Shown here piece by piece: positions 1 to 9,459 of a stretch of DNA of 64,000 nt; positions within the stretch are counted from its first letter, which is position 1; each line of letters starts with the position of its first letter. Source of the DNA: Melioribacteraceae bacterium (GTDB lineage: Bacteria; Bacteroidota; Ignavibacteria; Ignavibacteriales; Melioribacteraceae); contig BQMY01000119.1 of the NCBI GenBank assembly GCA_022181065.1, forward strand, positions 1-64,000. Reading direction: 5' to 3'. The notes below the pieces were generated by a model that had not been told where the DNA came from, did no database searches, and saw nothing but the letters and a program-made list of their open reading frames with translations. A program made the position numbers and the translations under genes.

Positions 1-333
1 CAAAGATTTGAGATAATTAAGTGATGTTTTAATTACATCCTCGGTGAATATCATATCGTTGTTCAGCAGCAGGAGATATTCTCCAGTAGCGTGCTTGGCT
101 CCGGTATTGTTAGCTTTGGCAAAACCGTCATTTGATTTATTCTTGATTAACTTGAGATTTTCAATACCCTTTATTTCTTTTTCAACATCTCCCTTTGTGG
201 ACGCATTATCAATCAGAATTATTTCATAATCTAGATCTTTGGTGTATTGCTGCAGAGTTACAAGAGTATCCCTTAAAAGCTTACCGCCATTATAGTTAAC
301 AATGATGATTGAGAGTTCGGGATTGTTACTCAT
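1..333 (-). CDS. GT2 family glycosyltransferase, C-terminus cut by window edge
   Basis: The minus strand reads from an ATG at 331-333 off the left edge with no stop. The protein begins MSNNPELSIIIVNYNGG and carries LIDNAS about residue 40 and LLLLNNDM about residue 95, the nucleotide-sugar-binding and DxD-like motifs of GT-A fold family 2 glycosyltransferases, which transfer a sugar from an activated donor. The start overlaps the stop of the upstream GT4 gene (ATGAGTAA arrangement), so the two are translationally coupled and belong to the surface-polysaccharide operon. About 111 residues are visible; the acceptor region lies outside the window. The donor sugar cannot be told. The family call is firm. 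Confidence 0.85.
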   Translation of the reverse strand, partial: MSNNPELSIIIVNYNGGKLLRDTLVTLQQYTKDLDYEIILIDNASTKGDVEKEIKGIENLKLIKNKSNDGFAKANNTGAKHATGEYLLLLNNDMIFTEDVIKTSLNYLKSL

Positions 334-1585
334 CTATCTTACGTAAATTTAACGATTCAAAAAATTTCTTCCTGAGATAAGCAGATGAATATTTTTCAGG
401 AATGTTAGCTGAAATATATCTGTATGAGATATCTTCTAAAAATCGATTAACATCAGTATAATCAGTGATTTCGCCTAATATTTCAAATTTATAAAATGCT
501 TCTAACTCATCACACATTTGCCATGTTGAACTCTCTCTCATCGTAATAACGAGCACAGGCTTTTGTGTGACAATGTATTCAAAAGTTTTGCTTGGAATTG
601 CAGATTTTGATATTGAAGGCAATAATAATCCATCAGCCAGCATCATCTCTTTCAATAAAGATTCACGAGTAACCGGCTCTTTAAAAAGAAGTTGGATTCG
701 GGAATTATCGAACTTACTTTCATACTTTTTCAGGATAGTATTTTCACGTATTCCTTTAATACCGTAAAACTTTATTTTTATAACTTTATCCAGATAAATT
801 TTATCCGGATCCAACGCAATTAACATTGCCTCAAGTCTGCTAATCTGCTCATTACCTCTGAAATTACCAGCATAAAGTAAATCAATGCTATTTTTTTTTG
901 TCCCTTTTATTACTTCGGGTAGTTTTAATTCGGGATAGGCATTTGTGATGACAGTGATCTTATTCTTCATTTCCGGAATTCTGTTTTGAAGCAAAGTTTT
1001 CCAATTTTGGGAAGTGACTATTATATGAGCGGCGTTAGCAAGCATATTTCTTTCCAGCTTTTCTTCATATCGCTTGCGAATATTTTCTTTTACAAGATAT
1101 TTTCTCAATGGCTCATCAATCCACCCATCTCGCAAATCAACCAAATGATCAATCGTTAGTTTCTCGGCAAGATACATCCCTGCAAGATGAGCAGAATTAG
1201 GTGGACTGGTACTAATGATTAAATTTGCTTTTTTCGCGGCCTCTATAACTGCATCTGATTTGCTAACTTTTTTCGACCAACCACCCAGATCATCTGGAAT
1301 CGTGGTATAATAAACAAATTTGTTCCAGAGTAATTTCAGAATCCGTAAACTTAATTTATCCGCAATATTGAAGACTATCTTGTTAAGAATAGATATTGTG
1401 TGTTTAATCTGAATAACTTCTATTTGTCCTGAATTATACGTGTCGCTTTTCAAACCGGCACGAATAACTGTTACATCAAATCCCGCATCCAAAAACCAGT
1501 TAATATATCTTGAAGTTCTGTATATACCCACATGAGGAGGCTGATCCCAAAATGGCGCTATGAACAGCACTTTTTTATCAGGCAT
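326..1585 (-). CDS. GT4-like (GT-B fold) glycosyltransferase
   Basis: The 419-residue cytosolic protein has an N-terminal Rossmann half (VLFIAPFWDQPPHVGIYR, residues 6-23), a LIISTSPPNSAH strand-turn near 122-133 and a donor-binding C-terminal half with IPSKTFEYIVTQKPVLVI near 330-347. This resembles the E-x7-E region of GT-B enzymes of families 4/1. It probably adds one sugar to the lipid-linked repeat unit of the polysaccharide made by this operon. It overlaps the upstream polymerase gene by 8 bp (1578-1585) and the downstream GT2 gene by 8 bp. Its donor and linkage cannot be predicted from the sequence alone. Confidence 0.85.
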   Translation of the reverse strand: MPDKKVLFIAPFWDQPPHVGIYRTSRYINWFLDAGFDVTVIRAGLKSDTYNSGQIEVIQIKHTISILNKIVFNIADKLSLRILKLLWNKFVYYTTIPDDLGGWSKKVSKSDAVIEAAKKANLIISTSPPNSAHLAGMYLAEKLTIDHLVDLRDGWIDEPLRKYLVKENIRKRYEEKLERNMLANAAHIIVTSQNWKTLLQNRIPEMKNKITVITNAYPELKLPEVIKGTKKNSIDLLYAGNFRGNEQISRLEAMLIALDPDKIYLDKVIKIKFYGIKGIRENTILKKYESKFDNSRIQLLFKEPVTRESLLKEMMLADGLLLPSISKSAIPSKTFEYIVTQKPVLVITMRESSTWQMCDELEAFYKFEILGEITDYTDVNRFLEDISYRYISANIPEKYSSAYLRKKFFESLNLRKIDE

Positions 1586-2993
1586 TTAGCTCACCTTCAA
1601 GCTGCTTGTCGAGCATGCGATTCTCATATTCAATATAAGCCATTAAAAATGCGATTATTACGTTAGCTTTATATTTTATGAGCATCGGTTGAAGAAGAGA
1701 CAAAAGAGAAATACCAATAATTGCCCCTAAAAGTCCGAGGCATATCATCCGCGCTTTATAGTTATTGCTCAGCCTGTATATCCTGTATGCGTTTTTTGCA
1801 GAAATGTAGAAGAGGTATAGAAATAAAATTCCTCCAATAAGACCACCCTTCCAGAAAAATTGCAGCCATGAATTATCAAGATAGTACTGATTGAACGGAT
1901 TGCCTGGAAGTATTTTATATTTCACCCACGCGCCATTTCCCTGACCAATAAGCGGGCTGTCAATAAATTCCAGAATTGCGTAATAGTTCAACTCAATTCT
2001 CATTAGAAATGAGAGATCGGAAGAGGGGTTAAAGATTGAAGATACCCTGTAATCTACCTTATCATTTGTTTCAGCAGAAAGTTTCTGAGGTTTTATCTTT
2101 GTTACCGCAACCCCTAAAACTATCACTGATACAAATATGAGCAAACCTAACTTCCATTTCTTAAGTTTAAGTGTATCTTTCAAATAGAAGAAGAAGACAA
2201 CACCAAGAACAGCAAATAATGTAACCCATAATGAACGGGTAAGTGTTACTATACTTCCAAGTGAAACAATTCCAAACAGGGAAAAACTAAATAGTTTCAG
2301 GAGTAATTTTTTTTGTGTTAAGGAAAATGCAAGTAAGATACCGGCGGCAAATGGAAGGAAATTCATCTGGAAGGCAACAAATCGTAAACCGCCGCTCTTC
2401 AAAAAAAGCGCTATGTGACCAAGTGCTATAAGTAGAGATACTACTAATAGAGCCTTAAATACTCTATAATATTCTTCCCTTGAATTGAACAAATAGAGAA
2501 AAACAAAAACAAACGCATAATAAAATATTCGCATGGTTTCGATAAGAATATCTCCAGGTCCAAAACCGTTCAGATAGCCCCAGGCAGAACCGGCAAATGA
2601 GTAGAGCAGGAAGAAAAAAAGAATTTTTGTAAATCTGGTTTTGGGTAGAATATCGAGATTAGTTTTTCGAAGAAAATCCAATAAAGTTATAAGTAGAAGG
2701 AGGTAAATCGGTAAACTGGTTATTACCTCATTTCTCAAAACATAATTGAAAGAATTGGTAATAATTACGTATGGGAAAAGATAAATCCATACAAGAAATA
2801 TATCTATACGTTTAATGTAAAAGAGAAACCAGAGAAATCCGGCAAGACCGCCATTGATTACTGTCAGCAGAATCAAAGATTTGCTGGAGAACTTTTCACT
2901 TATATAAATCTGCGCGATCACGCTTACCATCAACATTAAAACAAGCATGAAAAAATCTTTACTCAGCCATATTTTAGGTTTAGATAATTTCAT
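1578..2993 (-). CDS. O-antigen ligase / Wzy-like polysaccharide polymerase
   Basis: The 471-residue polytopic inner-membrane protein has about a dozen hydrophobic segments. A short TRSLWVTL motif lies near residue 252. A long periplasmic loop follows (about 300-385), containing GQGNGAWVKYKILPG and NSWLQFFWKGG. This layout fits the Wzy_C / O-antigen ligase superfamily, which joins lipid-linked repeat units or ligates the chain to an acceptor. It sits between the flippase (4 bp overlap, ATGA) and the GT4 gene. Because Wzx, Wzz and Wza homologues flank it, a Wzy-dependent polymerase is the more likely role, but ligase and polymerase cannot be told apart by sequence style. Confidence 0.75.
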   Translation of the reverse strand: MKLSKPKIWLSKDFFMLVLMLMVSVIAQIYISEKFSSKSLILLTVINGGLAGFLWFLFYIKRIDIFLVWIYLFPYVIITNSFNYVLRNEVITSLPIYLLLLITLLDFLRKTNLDILPKTRFTKILFFFLLYSFAGSAWGYLNGFGPGDILIETMRIFYYAFVFVFLYLFNSREEYYRVFKALLVVSLLIALGHIALFLKSGGLRFVAFQMNFLPFAAGILLAFSLTQKKLLLKLFSFSLFGIVSLGSIVTLTRSLWVTLFAVLGVVFFFYLKDTLKLKKWKLGLLIFVSVIVLGVAVTKIKPQKLSAETNDKVDYRVSSIFNPSSDLSFLMRIELNYYAILEFIDSPLIGQGNGAWVKYKILPGNPFNQYYLDNSWLQFFWKGGLIGGILFLYLFYISAKNAYRIYRLSNNYKARMICLGLLGAIIGISLLSLLQPMLIKYKANVIIAFLMAYIEYENRMLDKQLEGELNA

Positions 2994-4432
2994 GAACGAG
3001 CACGCTGTAGTAAGCTATAAATCTTTTTCAAATTATGTTTATTAAAGATATACGACATTAGTATATAAAAACCGGCTCCCGATATTACCAGAATAATAAA
3101 TAAAACCAAATTACTTACTGCACCTACCAAAAGATATTTAATCAAAAATAAGAATATCATCATCCCGACGGACAGTAATATAGACTCTTTCAGATTTAAA
3201 AACAGTTCAGATACTTTACAATCGAAATATTTGAATGGAATTGCCAATCCGGGATAAATAATAACAATATTTGCAATCAAATATGCCAGCGCAACACCCA
3301 TAATACCCCAATTTAATCCAATGACATATGAGAGACCATAAGTACCAGCGGTGAACAAACCCCAACGAAACCAGATATTGGTTTTATCTTTCACCTGGAA
3401 TAATACGCCCGTTTGGGTAAATACCGATTGTATAAGTCCGATAACTGAAAATACCACGAGCAAACCTTTTAAAGGCTGCCATTTTTCGTTTAGAAATAAA
3501 TCAACAAACACATCACTTACACCCAGAATACCCAACATCAAAGGAAAGGTTATAATAGATAGCGCAAGGGTAGTTATGAGATATGCCTCTTTTAATTTCT
3601 CGTTGTCATCCTGTAACTTTGAAAAAATCGGGTACATTACTCTCATAAAAACCGAGGTAATATTGTTAAGGGGCAAGAGCAATATCCTGTAGGCAACCGA
3701 ATACAAACCAAAAGCTTCTTTACCGAGGTATTTACCGATTAGCAGCTTGTCAAGATTTCGTACAAGATAATTCAGCATATTGAAACCAACACTGTTCAAG
3801 CTGAATGCCATTACATCTTTTACTTCCTCCCAGCTGAATTCTATTGCGGGTTTCCATTTGCTGCCAAACCATAAAAAGAGTGATGTAAGAAAATTTGCGG
3901 TTAGATATTGTGCCACAATACTCCATACCCCATATCCCATAAAAGCCATTGAGATACCAACGACAGCACCACTAATAGCCGCTAAGATTTCATAGGTAGC
4001 AACATATTTAAAATTTAGCTCTTTCTCAAAAAGAGCCTGCTGAAGAATAGTTAAACTCGTTAAAAAAATACTGAGAGAAAGCACTCTAAGTACTAGCGTA
4101 AGTTCAGGCTCATTGTTGAAATCGGCAATTAGAGGGGCGGATAAATTCAATAAAGCAATAAGTAAAAGAGCAAATGAAATATTAAACCAGAAGGCGCTTG
4201 AAAATAGTTTATGTGAAATCTCTTTGCGCTGAATTAATGCAAAACTGATTCCCATATCCCGGAAAACTGTGAGAAATCCGGTCACTACCACTGCCATACC
4301 TATAAGCCCAAAAGCCCCCGGATCTAATAAGCTTGTCAGAATCAGATAATTGATAATCTGCACAAGTTGTCTTAATACCCGGGAGGAGGTATTCCAGCCT
4401 ATTCCGGAAATTCCGGCTTTAACCAAACTCAT
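2990..4432 (-). CDS. Wzx-like lipopolysaccharide/exopolysaccharide flippase
   Basis: The 480-residue membrane protein has about 12-14 transmembrane segments and the N-terminal pattern of the MOP superfamily polysaccharide transporters (WzxC type): GISGIGWNTSSRVLRQLVQ at 8-26 and ILTSLLDPGAFGLIGMA soon after. It should flip undecaprenyl-linked repeat units across the inner membrane. The start lies directly before the stop of the Wzz-like gene (adjacent, no gap), and its end overlaps the polymerase start by 4 bp. Operon position between chain-length and polymerase genes supports the Wzx role. Confidence 0.87.
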   Translation of the reverse strand: MSLVKAGISGIGWNTSSRVLRQLVQIINYLILTSLLDPGAFGLIGMAVVVTGFLTVFRDMGISFALIQRKEISHKLFSSAFWFNISFALLLIALLNLSAPLIADFNNEPELTLVLRVLSLSIFLTSLTILQQALFEKELNFKYVATYEILAAISGAVVGISMAFMGYGVWSIVAQYLTANFLTSLFLWFGSKWKPAIEFSWEEVKDVMAFSLNSVGFNMLNYLVRNLDKLLIGKYLGKEAFGLYSVAYRILLLPLNNITSVFMRVMYPIFSKLQDDNEKLKEAYLITTLALSIITFPLMLGILGVSDVFVDLFLNEKWQPLKGLLVVFSVIGLIQSVFTQTGVLFQVKDKTNIWFRWGLFTAGTYGLSYVIGLNWGIMGVALAYLIANIVIIYPGLAIPFKYFDCKVSELFLNLKESILLSVGMMIFLFLIKYLLVGAVSNLVLFIILVISGAGFYILMSYIFNKHNLKKIYSLLQRARS

Positions 4433-5638
4433 CTATTTTCCGGAGCTGTTATTTTCCGGTTTATATTCTACAGATTTGAAATTGAAAAGATTCTTTTTGA
4501 TAAAGCGTACTTTATCCGAACCATCAAGAACTTCATTCTCTTTGAAGAATATATAGAGCGTTAGAATAATGAAAATGCCGAAATTTATAATAAGTGTCAT
4601 TAAAGCACGTGGCGGAAAGCTTTTCTTTGGTGGCGCCTCGGCATAATCAATGATCTGCAGAATTGGTGTATCTTTCTGTTCTTCAAATTTTGCCTGCTCA
4701 TACAGCGGAAGGACGAATTGTAAAATCGACTGACCTATTTCCACTTCGCGCATCAATCTGAAATATGTCAATGCCTGTTCTGGTAACTTATCGGCAGAAA
4801 CCAGTAAACCGTCTTCATTTCCTTCATTTTTTAACTTATTATACTCTTTCGCAAGCGCTTCAACCTGTATCCGCAGTCTTCCAACTTCCGGCGCGTCTTT
4901 TGAAAGAACCTGCTCCATTATCTTGAGTTCAGTTTGTTTTGTGATGAGTTCAACTTCAAGATTGGAATATACGGTAAGTATGCTCCTCATTTGATCTTCG
5001 GCACTAAGAATTCCTGAAATTTCCTGAAATTGTCTTAGCGAATCTTCAGCGTTACTTAAACTTTCCCTTACTTCCGCGACTCTCTCACCAAGAAATTCAC
5101 GATTCAATTTCGATTTTTTAACGCGTAATTCAATGGTTCTGTCATTGAGCATGCCAATAATATAATTTGCCATATCAGCCGATAACTGTGCGTCAATTGT
5201 TCTTACAGTCACCGAAAACGCGCCTTCATCAGTTATTTCTGTTGTGATATTATCGCTCAACATCTCCATCGTTTTCTGCTTGAACTCTTCCCCGGTTGTA
5301 TCAACATCATATACCTTGTAAATATCAAACTTTTGAATAAGTTCTTCGAGGGATGTTCTGCTGTATATTATTGTGTTATATCTACCCATTTCCGGACTCG
5401 CAGCACCAAGACCAAGCGAAAATGGATCAAGACCTCCGAGTAAGCCGGCAAGACCTCCCATCGCGTCATCTTCCGATGGAATTATCAATGTTCCGGAATC
5501 GAATTGTTCGTCCATCCCGAATCTAATCCCCAAATAGGTGACTGCCATCGAACCAATCATGAATAGAATAATAAATCGTTTCCACTTTATCAGTATCAGC
5601 AGATAATCAAGCAAATCAATTTTTTTTTCTTCTTCCAT
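4433..5638 (-). CDS. Wzz-like chain-length determinant / polysaccharide co-polymerase
   Basis: The 401-residue protein shows the classic Wzz topology: a short cytosolic N-terminus (LLDYLLILIKWKRFI, residues 9-23), a first membrane segment about 22-40, a long periplasmic part with predicted coiled coil (about 170-290) and a second membrane segment about 345-365 preceded by the proline-rich APPKKSFPPRA. Such proteins set chain length and link the polymerase to the export channel. No C-terminal tyrosine-kinase (BY-kinase) domain is present. It lies 39 bp downstream of the Wza-like gene and directly abuts the flippase gene. Confidence 0.88.
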   Translation of the reverse strand: MEEEKKIDLLDYLLILIKWKRFIILFMIGSMAVTYLGIRFGMDEQFDSGTLIIPSEDDAMGGLAGLLGGLDPFSLGLGAASPEMGRYNTIIYSRTSLEELIQKFDIYKVYDVDTTGEEFKQKTMEMLSDNITTEITDEGAFSVTVRTIDAQLSADMANYIIGMLNDRTIELRVKKSKLNREFLGERVAEVRESLSNAEDSLRQFQEISGILSAEDQMRSILTVYSNLEVELITKQTELKIMEQVLSKDAPEVGRLRIQVEALAKEYNKLKNEGNEDGLLVSADKLPEQALTYFRLMREVEIGQSILQFVLPLYEQAKFEEQKDTPILQIIDYAEAPPKKSFPPRALMTLIINFGIFIILTLYIFFKENEVLDGSDKVRFIKKNLFNFKSVEYKPENNSSGK

Positions 5639-5677
5639 TTGTACTCAATATTTTATGCCAGAGGGCAATTATAAATT

Positions 5678-7483
5678 CTATTTTTGCAGAAGCAAGATAA
5701 CAGTAGCTACACCACCGAGAACGCTTACAACTCTGCTGAACCAGTTAAAGTAGTAAATGAAATCCCTGTCTTTTTCGCGCGGGATAAAGATTGTATCACC
5801 GGGCTCAATTGTGGTATCATCCGGATCGAACCATTGCTGCGTTCCGGCTTTAATTACCATAATATCGCCACATTCTGCCATAATCGTTGTACCACCCGCG
5901 CGATCAATGTATGATTCGTAATCTTCGCCTTCAATGAATTCTAGATATCCGGGCTGGGCAATCTGACCATATATATAAACCGCTTTGTCTTCCTGAGGTA
6001 TCAATATAAGATCGCCATGCTCAAGAAAAATATCAGCGTTTTCGTTTTCGTTTACAAATAAGTCAGAAAAATCAACTGAAAGAATATTGCGTTTGATAGT
6101 TGCTTCCATATTGAAATAAGCACGCTGTTCTTCATCAAGGTCGCTCAGGCGCATTTCAAGTAAACGCTGGTAATCAGGGTTATTTTTTGATTTGTCGAGT
6201 ACGTCACGGTACCTGATAACTTTCGCCTGATTAAGCGCGGCTAAATTTGTAAAACCACCCGCCTGTTTAATTATATCTTTAATTTTAGTACCATTTTTTA
6301 CGATCGGAAAGAGCCCGGGCTTTATTACTTCCCCTTTAACAGTGACACTTAAAGCTTTGTTACGCGGATATTTTTCCCTTATTACTACTCTGTCACCGGG
6401 TTGCAGATTAATATCATCAGCTGTTCCTTGCAGAATCGCCTGAAGATTTACTTTACGATAATTGTAGCCATCAACTGTAAGCGAATAAAGATCAACTGCC
6501 TGCAAATCTGCAAAAGCGGTTGTACCCTGAGCTATATCCAAAATTTGGGAAATTTTATCGTGTGGTGAATACTCATATGTTCCACTCAACCTCACGGCAC
6601 CCGAAACAGTTATCGAATTACCTTCAAGATTCAGGTTAGGTACAATGACTCTATCTCCGTCGCTGAGGTAAGGATTATGCTCAAGTGAACCGGTTGCGTA
6701 AAAGCTTACAAGATCGGCATAGAGTGTATCACCTGTTTTTCTGATAATCTTAATATTTCTAAGTGACATTTCAATTTGCGGATCAAATTGCGCATTATCG
6801 TTGAAATATTGCAACGCGTCAGGGGTTCTGGCTAATTCTTTCTCCTCCGCTTCAGCACGCGCGATATCGGCAAGTTCGGCTCCTGCGGACAAATTTGCAA
6901 GATAAACAGCCTGATCAACTCTCTGAACAGCCATCGCATACTGATTGCCGGGATTCTTGACAGCGCCACTCACATAAACGGTAAATAACCTTGGCTGTAA
7001 AAGCGTGGTTGAGATTTCAGCTCTTAAAAACTTTGAAGATAATTTTTCAGAAATTTCCTTTTTTGCCTCAGTTAAGGTTTTTCCGGCAATATTCACAGGA
7101 CCATATGATGGAATCAGAAGCATTCCCTCAGGTGTCACCGGTAGCGGCAGATTAAGCGGTATCTCACCCCAAACATCAATCTGTATAACATCCCCCGGTC
7201 CCACTATATATTTTTCCGGATCAACCGGACCGTCAAGAACAAGAATATTTCTCAACTGTTCGGCTATTTTTTGTTTATCAACGTCATATTCCGGCATGAA
7301 GGATTCGGCAAAATCCATCTGCTCAAAATTGTAAACTTTCTGATAATACGATAATGTACTTTTTGTGTCGTACTTTTTTTCAGAGCCAAACAGATTTGAT
7401 TGAGACTCTAATTGCCCTGTTTGTGAATGTAGTGCTGATGCCAGGAAAAAAATCAGCAATAAAACACTTTTGCAAATTTTCAT
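5678..7483 (-). CDS. Wza-like polysaccharide export protein with SLBB domains
   Basis: The 601-residue exported protein begins with a signal peptide (MKICKSVLLLIFFLASALHS). The Poly_export domain begins at KYIVGPGDVIQIDVWGE (91-107), and several SLBB (soluble ligand-binding beta-grasp) repeats follow, each with a pattern such as VSGAVRLSGTYEY or VKGEVIKPGLFP. The C-terminus has a hydrophobic helix (about 578-598), as in Wza-type outer-membrane channels where an amphipathic helix forms the pore. At 601 residues it is longer than E. coli Wza because of extra SLBB copies, which is common in this phylum. There is no lipobox cysteine. It probably forms the outer-membrane exit of the polymer built by this operon. 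Confidence 0.88.
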   Translation of the reverse strand: MKICKSVLLLIFFLASALHSQTGQLESQSNLFGSEKKYDTKSTLSYYQKVYNFEQMDFAESFMPEYDVDKQKIAEQLRNILVLDGPVDPEKYIVGPGDVIQIDVWGEIPLNLPLPVTPEGMLLIPSYGPVNIAGKTLTEAKKEISEKLSSKFLRAEISTTLLQPRLFTVYVSGAVKNPGNQYAMAVQRVDQAVYLANLSAGAELADIARAEAEEKELARTPDALQYFNDNAQFDPQIEMSLRNIKIIRKTGDTLYADLVSFYATGSLEHNPYLSDGDRVIVPNLNLEGNSITVSGAVRLSGTYEYSPHDKISQILDIAQGTTAFADLQAVDLYSLTVDGYNYRKVNLQAILQGTADDINLQPGDRVVIREKYPRNKALSVTVKGEVIKPGLFPIVKNGTKIKDIIKQAGGFTNLAALNQAKVIRYRDVLDKSKNNPDYQRLLEMRLSDLDEEQRAYFNMEATIKRNILSVDFSDLFVNENENADIFLEHGDLILIPQEDKAVYIYGQIAQPGYLEFIEGEDYESYIDRAGGTTIMAECGDIMVIKAGTQQWFDPDDTTIEPGDTIFIPREKDRDFIYYFNWFSRVVSVLGGVATVILLLQK

Positions 7484-7490
7484 AAATCCG

Positions 7491-8510
7491 TTAACCTTCT
7501 AAAGATTTTCCGTATTGTTCTTCGTAATAGGTGAGATATTCCTTGTTGAGAATTCTTTCCCACCATGTTTTATTTTCAAGGTACCAGTTTATGGTAGCCT
7601 TCATTCCTTCATCAAACGATATTTCCGGCTTCCAGCCCAGTTCTTTCTCTATTTTGGAAGAATCAATTGCGTAACGCCTGTCGTGTCCCGGGCGATCTTT
7701 TACGTACTCAATCAAATCTTCTGTTTTATCAAGATTGGAAAGAATTAGTTTTACAATTTCGATATTAGGTTTTTCACTATCGGCACCAACGTTGTAAATC
7801 TCGCCGAGCTTCCCTTTAAAAAGTACCAGTTCAATTGCTTTCGCGTGATCAAGTACGTAAATCCAGTCACGCACGTTCATACCATCACCGTAAACTGGAA
7901 GTTTTTTACCGTTTAATGCATTTATGATCATCAAAGGAATCAGTTTTTCCGGGAATTGATACGGACCGTAATTATTAGAGCATCTTGTAATTACCGCAGG
8001 GAATCCGTGAGTGTGATAAAAAGCCATTACAGCCATATCAGCGGCAGCTTTGCTTGCACTGTACGGACTATTAGGGCTTATTGGGGTTGTTTCACTAAAT
8101 TTTCCTGTTGCTCCAAGGCTTCCGTAAACTTCGTCAGTTGACACCTGGAGAAATCTTTCAACGCCAAACTTTTTGGCAACATCAAGTAAGGTAGTAGTAC
8201 CGATTACATTTGTCATGTAAAACGGTTCCGAGCTCAGGATACTCCTGTCAACATGCGATTCTGCGGCAAAATTGATTACGTGATCAAACTTGAATTTTTC
8301 GAATAACTCTTCGATAAGTTTTCTATCGAGAATTGAACCTTTCACAAATGTATAATTTTTCCTGCTTTCCGAATCTTTCAGGTTTTCCAGATTTCCTGCG
8401 TATGTGAGCAAATCAAGATTAACAACGTTAATTTTTTCATGTTTGGCAGTGAAATAGTTTATAAAATTACTGCCAATAAATCCTGCTCCGCCTGTTAAAA
8501 GAATATTCAT
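7491..8510 (-). CDS. rfbB: dTDP-glucose 4,6-dehydratase
   Basis: The 339-residue extended SDR enzyme converts dTDP-glucose to dTDP-4-keto-6-deoxyglucose, the branch point to L-rhamnose and other deoxysugars. The NAD-binding motif TGGAGFIG is at residues 6-13. The catalytic triad region STDEVYG is at 124-130 (Thr125, Asp126, Glu127) and the YxxxK pair is Tyr150/Lys154. NNYGPYQFPEKLIP and GDGMNVRDWIYV are typical of RfbB/RmlB. No rfbA, rfbC or rfbD is visible next to it, so the rest of the pathway must lie elsewhere or the product feeds another deoxysugar. It lies 7 bp upstream of the Wza-like gene, in the same operon. Confidence 0.95.
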   Translation of the reverse strand: MNILLTGGAGFIGSNFINYFTAKHEKINVVNLDLLTYAGNLENLKDSESRKNYTFVKGSILDRKLIEELFEKFKFDHVINFAAESHVDRSILSSEPFYMTNVIGTTTLLDVAKKFGVERFLQVSTDEVYGSLGATGKFSETTPISPNSPYSASKAAADMAVMAFYHTHGFPAVITRCSNNYGPYQFPEKLIPLMIINALNGKKLPVYGDGMNVRDWIYVLDHAKAIELVLFKGKLGEIYNVGADSEKPNIEIVKLILSNLDKTEDLIEYVKDRPGHDRRYAIDSSKIEKELGWKPEISFDEGMKATINWYLENKTWWERILNKEYLTYYEEQYGKSLEG

Positions 8511-8522
8511 ATAAATTCCCGA

Positions 8523-9251
8523 TTAAAAGGCAAAAAGTCCGATGTACAAACCGGTCTGGAAAAAGAACATACCCGAAGATAAGTCGTCCGGAACACCATT
8601 GAGATCACGCCCATTAGCCACAGTCCATTCATCCACGAAAGTGATTTGATATCCGGCACCTGCACGAAAAGCGATAAAACGTGTGAGAGGAATATCCACA
8701 TTTACCATAGGAGAAACTGTATAAAATGTATTTGTCATTTCACGAGCGCTATTTTGCTGTGATGGTCCAAGTTGAACCCACTGATCGCCATAATTATACT
8801 GAACGGCATTGTTGTAAAGATTAAGCTCAATACTTCCCATTCCCAGCATCGCGCCTGCGGATACGGCTACACCACGGATAAACGGCATTGTGTACTCAAC
8901 GGTTATACCACCACCCGAAACAGAATATTGCGCTGATCTGTGTACTGTACCCACAACACCCGAACTTTCGGTTGTACCGCTAAAACCATAACCGCCAAGT
9001 CGGAGGTTTTTAACAAACATTATATAGAGATAACCGGAGCCACCAAGAGCAAAAAAACCATTATCGGAAATTTCTTCCAATCCGAGTGCGGGAAGCATTT
9101 TATTAACTTCATCTGTGTTCGGCATTACCCACATAGGATTTACCCCGGCAGCCGCGCCAAATTTTGAAATCCAGCCCACCTGTGGTGCCTGTGCGAATGA
9201 AATTGAGGAAATTACAAGAAAAATTAAAACAAAAAGGTGATATTTTTTCAT
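8523..9251 (-). CDS. Outer-membrane beta-barrel protein, unknown function
   Basis: The ATG at 9249-9251 gives a clean signal peptide (MKKYHLFVLIFLVISSISFA) and a mature protein of about 222 residues. A longer in-frame reading starts upstream, but it would put 12 residues before the signal peptide, so it is less likely. The mature part alternates short hydrophobic strands with glycine turns (GGSGYLYIMF, LRLGGYGFSG, VAVSAGAMLGMG, FIAFRAGAGYQI) and ends in aromatic strand FFFQTGLYIGLFAF, as expected of a small outer-membrane barrel. It is the first gene of the polysaccharide operon (12 bp before rfbB), so it may help export or anchor the polymer. This is inference from position only. Confidence 0.65.
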   Translation of the reverse strand: MKKYHLFVLIFLVISSISFAQAPQVGWISKFGAAAGVNPMWVMPNTDEVNKMLPALGLEEISDNGFFALGGSGYLYIMFVKNLRLGGYGFSGTTESSGVVGTVHRSAQYSVSGGGITVEYTMPFIRGVAVSAGAMLGMGSIELNLYNNAVQYNYGDQWVQLGPSQQNSAREMTNTFYTVSPMVNVDIPLTRFIAFRAGAGYQITFVDEWTVANGRDLNGVPDDLSSGMFFFQTGLYIGLFAF

Positions 9252-9459
9252 AAGTTGCTTTATTTCGTAAATAATAAATATAATCAAAACACCTAAAATA
9301 TAAAATTTAAAAGCAGGGTTCTCATTTTATTCTTATCTTGAATATTAACAATTTGTTAAACAAATAAACACTCTTTGGAGGTCATAAATTTTGTACCTCT
9401 TATTCACTTAATTACGACATTGCAGTATTCTTATATTTTAAATTAACGGACAGGAAATC